From assembly GCA_963556255.1 (NCBI GenBank), contig OY744605.1, positions 63,749,416 through 63,813,415 of the forward strand: a DNA stretch of 64,000 nucleotides, read 5' to 3'. Below, one piece after another: positions 58,924 through 64,000 of the stretch (positions are counted from its first letter, which is position 1; every line of letters starts with the position of its first letter). Both the position numbers and the translations under genes were made by a program. The notes under the pieces were generated by a model, which had not been told where the DNA came from, ran no database searches, and saw nothing but the letters and a program-made list of their open reading frames with translations. The stretch is from Allolobophora icterica (Eukaryota; Annelida; Clitellata; Crassiclitellata; Lumbricidae).

Positions 58924-61900
58924 CTGAAAAAGAAATAGTAACGAAGCATTCAAGCACAGATTACAGAAGGTAGATTTAAGTCAATGTGACAAAAATATCA
59001 AACTTACCTAAGCACTCTCTGTACAAGACAGATTTTAAATATACCCAGCAGGTGGCACCATGGCCGATTGCTAATGCATATACGTGACCATATCACCTTA
59101 GTATCTGGGGTTCAAATCCTGATGCAATGTATAGATTAGACAATTTGTTTGAAGCTGTGAAGCCTATATAAGGAAACATTCTAAACTGTTGCACCTGTTG
59201 ACAGAGCTTGCAGTTGATCAGTAAATGAGCATTTACCTTACCTACTCCAAAATTATTAACAAATGCAACACAACACACTGCGAGGTTTACCATCATATTG
59301 TAAAGTGATCGCCATGATTAATTATTTTACAATTCTTCAGACCTCTAACAGGTACTGCATTCTGAATTTTAGTTATGAGTTCAACAAAACTTTAGTGCAA
59401 CTTGAGTTTAACTTGTCGTTGACAACATGTGTATTTTGCTACCAAAGTGACATAAACCAAAATATCTAATGCACCATTATAAAGTGATTCTGATATAATA
59501 CGGTTGAAAACATATGTAACAATTGTCTGCCACATCTCATAATGGGATGCAGAGGAAGTGTTCATTGCTTTCCTTAGGTCCTTGAGCCAGCAGTGAACAA
59601 AGCCCAAGGCCCTGAACATGAGGGGATCTGCAGGGTGTGCCATTGACATCTCAGCTTGCACTGCTAGCAAACAGTGTTGATTGGTGACAGGTACATTTGT
59701 CCAAACAACTTACGCCTCTGAGTAGGTCTCTTCAAGAGGTGCTATATAAATATCCTGAATTAGTGAATGAATACAATCACTACAAGTGCTCAGACAATCA
59801 CTACAAGTGCTCAGTGGGGACATTTATCCTATATTAAACTTGGTTTTTGAAGGCAACCCCATCAAAATACCATTGTTAATACTGAGCACTCTCAATGGGT
59901 TGTCCATTAAGGATATTGACAAAATGACTTACTCTGAATCCTTCCTTCCCTGTCTGCATTTGACATTACCTTCCCACCCCCTTTGCAGACATCTGCTCTG
60001 CAACAGAGCACTAAGGGACTCTTAACTGGATCAACACAGTACAGACTCCCTGCTGTCCGGCTGAAGTGGATGTATGGTAATTACTAAATGTACCAAATTC
60101 AGAAAATTTGTAGCACAACCTCTCCCTTGTCCTTATTTGGATGACCCTCCCTTATTTAGATGACCCTCCCTCCCACTCTGCAGACGTCCTTTGTGGATAA
60201 TCCCCAAATGTAGCATTAAAGGCATAAGAAGGTTCAAGTTTACTGTGAAATCATTAAAGAAAACTAATACAGAATAGTTGGTATTCTCTTGGTCTTACCT
60301 GCTTCGACATCATCAGTGTCATCTGAATCTTTCATTATTTTTTCTGCTTTCTCCACCGTCATTTTTCTAGCAGCACCTTGCAGACCTTCGAGGTATTCCA
60401 GTAGTATCGCAAAGTCTTCTTCGGACACCTAATGGTGTAATATACATCCAATGTAATATTCCTAGCATATTAAATCAATCATTTTGTGATAGAAAGTTAC
60501 ATGTGACTTGGAAGTTAATTCATTTACAACACAATTTTTTCAGGATTGTTTCAGGGTCAGCTGACAATTTTAGAAAGAACTTTCCAGAAATAACATCCAA
60601 CCTTAACTTAACTTAATACTTCACTCCTGTGGTATCTTTACTACCTTAATCAGATAAAAAAGATGTATTAAAAATAATAATATGTACAATATGATAAATG
60701 ATTAGCACAGTGCAGTTACAGAACCAAGGCTGAATAGAATGGAGCTGTAGAAGCACTGAATATGAACAGCGACATGAGGAACTGTCTTTGAGTTCTGACC
60801 TCGATGCATTGTAAAAACCTTGACATTGTTAGGAAGACTATTCCACACAGCTGGTATAGCATTTGCAATGGAACTGCTTCAAATTGCTAGGGAGCGCCAG
60901 GTTCAGTCGGTCTGATCAGACAGAAAAACAGCCAGAACCGAGTGACACACTAAAACTCGCCCAGGCTACACTGGCACTACATAGATTCAGCTTAATCCTT
61001 TAACGACGAGAGAGATTAGTTTTCTATGCATTGTAGTACACGTTCGTCGTTAAAGGGTTAAGGTTCTCACTGTAGTCCTTCGGTCCTATACAGGCTTAGC
61101 ACCCAAGTACCTCTGTGACCTTGTTCGTCTGCCAATTTCAGCTACTTCCCTCCGTCCATTGCGATCGCTTAATCGCCATGATCTTCTTGTACCACGAGCC
61201 AGGACCACTATGGCCAAAACTTGAGCCTTTTCTTGCATTGGTCCTGCTCTATGGAATGAACTCCCTCCATTGACACGTGCCTCTTTATTAGCTGGTGGCC
61301 CAAGTGCCTCGTTCCGCTGTCTTAAAACCACTTTCAATTCACTGGGTCTTTCGCACTGGGAGCGCCTCTGATTAGTGAATACTGTGAGAGGCGCTTTATA
61401 AATGTTTAGATACAAATGTTTAAATACAATAAATAAAGAATACATGAAGCGACTTATAAAAACTTTTACAGCTATACTACTAACCCTCTCCAGGTTGTAC
61501 ATGTTTTTCAGAAGCCAGACCTGTCTGACTTTCTGAAATGACCAGTTGCTCTTGTCATTCTTCCATTGTCTTAGATACTCCAGAGATGAGATCTGGGCAC
61601 CGACAGAGGATTTCTCGTCTTCTTCGCCTTCAGCTTCCAACGATTTCTGTGCCTTTTTCTTCTTCATTTTCTTCTTTATTTTCATCCACTTCTTTTTTGA
61701 CAAGGCTTTCAATTTTTCCTTTGCTTTAGACAATTCCTTTTTAGGTTTCTTTGCGGGTACAGAACTAGATGATTCGGAAACATCATGCTTTCGCTTTTTC
61801 TTATTCTCGGATGAATCGGCTTCGAAAACTTTTTCTTTATTCAAGTTTGATTCTAAGTTAGCAGTAACTACTTTATTGCCATTTCTTGTCTTCTTCTTTT

Positions 61901-62081
61901 TCTTAACATCACCAGTAGTACCTATGACCGTGTTTTGGATGGCTGTGTTGCTGCGACTTGGAGATGAATTAACTTGAGTTGTTTTAACTGTATTCTTCTT
62001 CTGTTTGCTTTTAGTGGTGTCATTGTTCTTACTGGATTCTAAATCTCCAGCATTGGTTTTGGACTTTTTCGTTTTCATCAT
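58862..62081 (-). CDS. C7orf50: C7orf50 homologue (WKF-domain protein), three coding exons, 262 residues
   Basis: Homologue of the conserved, mainly nucleolar protein of uncertain role known as C7orf50 (WKF/DUF2373 domain). Coding exons: 61485-62081, 60299-60428 and 58862-58923. They join in frame with phases 0 and 1. The N-terminal 150 residues are Lys/Ser-rich with several nuclear-localisation-like runs (KKKKKTR, KKKRKHD, KKPKK). The WKF core is EYLRQWKNDKSNWSFQKVRQ then VWLLKNMYNLER. It continues with EDFAILLEYLEGLQGAARKM and ends LDRVRQVLQLL, all recognisable in human C7orf50. The ATG ATG at 62081/62078 is used as start. A pyrimidine-rich acceptor (CTTGTTTCAG) puts the exon start at 62106. 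A poly(A) signal AATAAA lies at 58837-58832, 25 bp after the stop. Confidence 0.93.
59055..59250 (+). mobile_element. tRNA-derived SINE in a C7orf50 intron
   Basis: Head 'ggtggcaccatggccgattgc' (A-box TGGCCGATTGCTAATGC) and B-box GGTTCAAATCC at 59109-59119. Confidence 0.65.
59703..59778 (+). mobile_element. LINE/SINE tail with (GAAT) end
   Basis: CTCTGAGTAGGTCTCTTCAA, then GAGGTGCTATATAAATATCC and GAATGAAT. It is followed by a 23-bp direct repeat 'aatcactacaagtgctcag' at 59776-59815. Confidence 0.65.
60299..60428 (-). CDS. C7orf50: C7orf50 homologue, second coding exon
   Basis: 130 bp, acceptor CATTAG|GTG and donor GCAG|GTAAG. Encodes VSEEDFAILLEYLEGLQGAA, then RKMTVEKAEKIMKDSDD. It matches the human segment with YLEGLQG..R..TV.KAE. 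Confidence 0.95.
60996..61057. mobile_element. 62-bp TTAA-flanked miniature palindromic element
   Basis: Ends TCCTTTAACGACGA and TCGTCGTTAAAGGG are inverted. TTAA flanks at 60992-60995 and 61058-61061. Size, CCY-type ends and TTAA fit a piggyBac-like MITE. Confidence 0.7.
61070..61425 (+). pseudogene. CR1/L2-like LINE 3' end in a C7orf50 intron
   Basis: Plus-strand frame: TGLAPKYLCDLVRLP, then SLRPLRSLNRHDLLVPRART, a stop, then FSCIGPALWNELPPLTR, RCLKTTFNSLG, and a tail with GAGAGGCGCTTTATAAATG. This is the C-terminal 'P.YL.DL...VPR.RT...F...GP.LWN.LP' region of these LINEs. It is antisense to the host gene. Confidence 0.9.
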
Positions 62082-62106
62082 TAAAAGATATGCCACAAAC
62101 CAGTAG
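61485..62106 (-). CDS. C7orf50: C7orf50 homologue, first coding exon
   Basis: Contains 25 bp of 5' UTR and 199 codons, ending GAGAGG|GTTAGT in phase 0. The open frame runs on for 132 more codons across the intron and an antisense LINE, but that extension is not protein: the next exon continues the conserved sequence. A donor-like TTTG|GTAAGT near 62577 could belong to an untranslated first exon. Confidence 0.93.
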
Positions 62107-63250
62107 CTGAAACAAGCATAACAAAGAAATATTTACTGCAAATCTACACTTTTGGAAAATTAATATTTCCACAGAATTTCAGCTTGCCCTTCTGAAACAG
62201 ACAGTACTGATGAAATTGTTTAGAGTCTTTACAAAATAGTCTGAAGCAAATGATAGTCTATTTCACCAAGTGCACTATCATATTGGGACTGTTCTAAATG
62301 TCAATTAAGTAGTTTAAAGTGTACATTTTTGTCACCATCCAAGCATACGCTGTAGTAAGATGGGTAATCTAAATATTGTTTTAGTGTCCCTTGATTATTC
62401 CACCATTATAGCCTATCGTTTCATCATCCTAAATGAAAAATTCAGACGTACCTTTACGGAATGGGTAGTTTTAAAATGTGCTAAAAATGATAACATCGCA
62501 AGATAAATTGTTATTTAGAAAGGGTTTATCATTACAAACAACCATTGGAAATGCTACTCAACTCAAGAATGGAACTTACCAAACACCTCCAAAACTGATT
62601 TTTATTCGTGTCTCTTCCTAAAAAATTTGTTTCTGGTCGTTTTATGCTTATTTTACACACACATATTCTGGTGTGCGAACTATTCATGTTAACGTTAAAA
62701 TTAATTTGTGACGCTGAAACGATAGGCTATAATAGGTCGAATAATCGGGGACGCTAAAACGATAGATTACCATAAGATGCACACATTTTCTCTCATCCAT
62801 TAAAATACTGTTGTAAGCTTTCTCGACTTAACCAACCACGTTTTTCTCTGTAGTCAACAGCACTGTATTATCGCTCGCTCAACCCTTGTTATATTAATAA
62901 CGCACTTATGTCAAGCATTACACTTATTCACCATACCCAGTGATGAATGTAAGAAGCAAACTGCACGCAACGGAATTAACAGAACTCGCTAACAATAAAA
63001 GTATCCGGATTTTTTCACTAAAAATGAAAACAGAAACAACGTGATCCCTGAAAACAAACAAGAACCACGAATGTTTTGAAATTTTAAGTGAGGTTGTATC
63101 ATAGATTCCTTTATTTAAAGTTAGTTCGTGTGTAAGTAAGTAACCTTCAGAATCAAGCGACAAGTTCGTAATCGCACTCTCGAAATTCGACAACGCCCCA
63201 AAAAGCGAAATCCCGGGAACCATCTTATCCACAGGCGCTTAGTCAAATCA
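62107..63250. other. Presumed 5' region of the C7orf50 homologue; one unassigned minus frame
   Basis: A minus frame at 62924-63232 has an internal ATG (MVPGISLFGALSNFESA) and protein-like composition. I recognise no family, so it may be a 5' exon of another gene or chance. No CpG-type promoter feature could be confirmed. Confidence 0.3.
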
Positions 63251-63254
63251 TAAT

Positions 63255-63890
63255 GGATACGCTGGGGGTGAAATCGGTTCCAGGTCAAGATCGAAAGGGG
63301 TCAGATAGGCGGGCAGTCAGACGGCTAAGGTGGGCAGTGTTTAGAGGGAGGTAAGGGGAAGGATGAGATTTAGGTAACCAAAATGTCATGGAGAAGATAT
63401 GGAGAAGATGATCTATAGAGCGGGAGAAACTGTTTGGAGAGAAAGAGATGGATATATAGTTGGATTTCGTCAGCATATATAGGTGTAAGTCGACTGAGGA
63501 TGTTTGATGAGTGAGCTTAGTGGCGTGTAGATCTGACACTGCAGAGGATGAACAAAATAAAAGGGGCCAAAGAACAGAACTGTGCGGAACACCACAGGTG
63601 AGAGGCACAATTGGGATGAGGTCTCCGATGTTTTAACGGAGAAGAACTGGAAGAGAGATGGGATTGAATCCAGAGGCGAGCAGTGTCGGTAGGCCTAAAA
63701 CTAAACCAGGTTGACCGTCTTTGGAGTAAGATGTTGTGATGCATAGAAGGCTGCAGAAATATCAAGGAGGTAGTCTCAGGTAGAGACAAGAAACTTGATG
63801 AGAGATGACAGAAACAAGTTTGTTGTAGAGGGAAGTGAGTATGGTTTCAGTTGAGTGCCGCTTGGTAAATCCAGACTGTGTGGGTTAAAG
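63255..63890 (-). pseudogene. CR1/L2-like LINE reverse transcriptase, frameshifted
   Basis: Minus strand, right to left: SGFTKRHSTETILTSLYNKL, then HHNILLQRRSTWFSFRPTDT with ARLWIQSHLS, and after a frame change PLTCGVPHSSVLWPLLF (the RT 'GVPQGSVLGPLLF' motif) and YMLTKSNY near the degraded catalytic box. Stops and frame changes show it is inactive. Confidence 0.9.
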
Positions 63891-64000
63891 AGTGAGTTGG
63901 AAGTCAGGTTGTCAATTGCGGTATTTGAACAGGGAGGCCTACATGTAGGCCTACAGCAAATACTTCCATCGTTTATTTCTATCGTATTTAAGCAGATGAA

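Noticed and set aside
61086..61484. C-terminal 132 codons of the long minus frame at the C7orf50 locus
   Set aside because: A donor at 61484 ends the exon; the remainder reads through an intron and an antisense LINE, while the conserved sequence continues in the exon at 60299-60428.

Overview
This is a repeat-rich animal nuclear genome window, most likely from a marine invertebrate. The evidence is spliced genes with GT-AG introns, a Nav channel whose intron phases match the vertebrate genes, CR1/L2-type LINE fragments, tRNA-headed SINEs, and very long di-, tri- and tetranucleotide arrays. A deuterostome such as an echinoderm is possible, but the sequence does not prove it. Most of the 64 kb is transposon and satellite DNA. 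Almost all long open frames inside the satellites are artefacts.

Layout. (1) 57-12595, minus strand: the 5' part of a voltage-gated sodium channel alpha-subunit gene. Six exons were reconstructed by hand and all join in phase. They encode the cytoplasmic N-terminus and domain I S1 to S5. The gene continues beyond the left edge. Its introns hold triplet arrays, minisatellites, SINE relics and one hAT-type MITE. (2) About 12.6-43.8 kb: no recognisable host gene. It contains four large (CATA)n arrays, AC/GT and AT arrays, CR1/L2-like LINE fragments on both strands, tRNA-derived SINEs, several hAT-like non-autonomous elements with exact 8-bp target duplications, a 1.3-kb hAT-like element, and a 312-bp foldback element with perfect 74-bp arms. 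(3) 43814-48994: an apparently complete 5.18-kb DNA transposon with TTAA target duplications and inverted repeats of about 390 and 305 bp. It carries two convergent genes: an intact 627-residue DDE transposase (minus) and a spliced 189-residue Cys-containing protein of unknown function (plus). Features point to a Kolobok-like superfamily. (4) About 49-57.4 kb: satellites, a G/C-rich dispersed repeat, four hAT-like MITEs or related copies, a PIF/Harbinger-like MITE and a LINE 3' end with a nested MITE. (5) 57543-57956 (plus): an intact LYSET/TMEM251 homologue. (6) 58862-62106 (minus): a C7orf50/WKF-domain gene with three coding exons, convergent with LYSET. (7) 63255-63890: a decayed LINE reverse transcriptase.

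The host genes are functionally unrelated: membrane excitability, lysosomal enzyme sorting, and a probable nucleolar protein. The best candidate for something new is the two-gene TTAA transposon. Next are the foldback element and the set of eight precisely bounded hAT-like MITEs. All identifications were made by reading the sequence; no database search was run.
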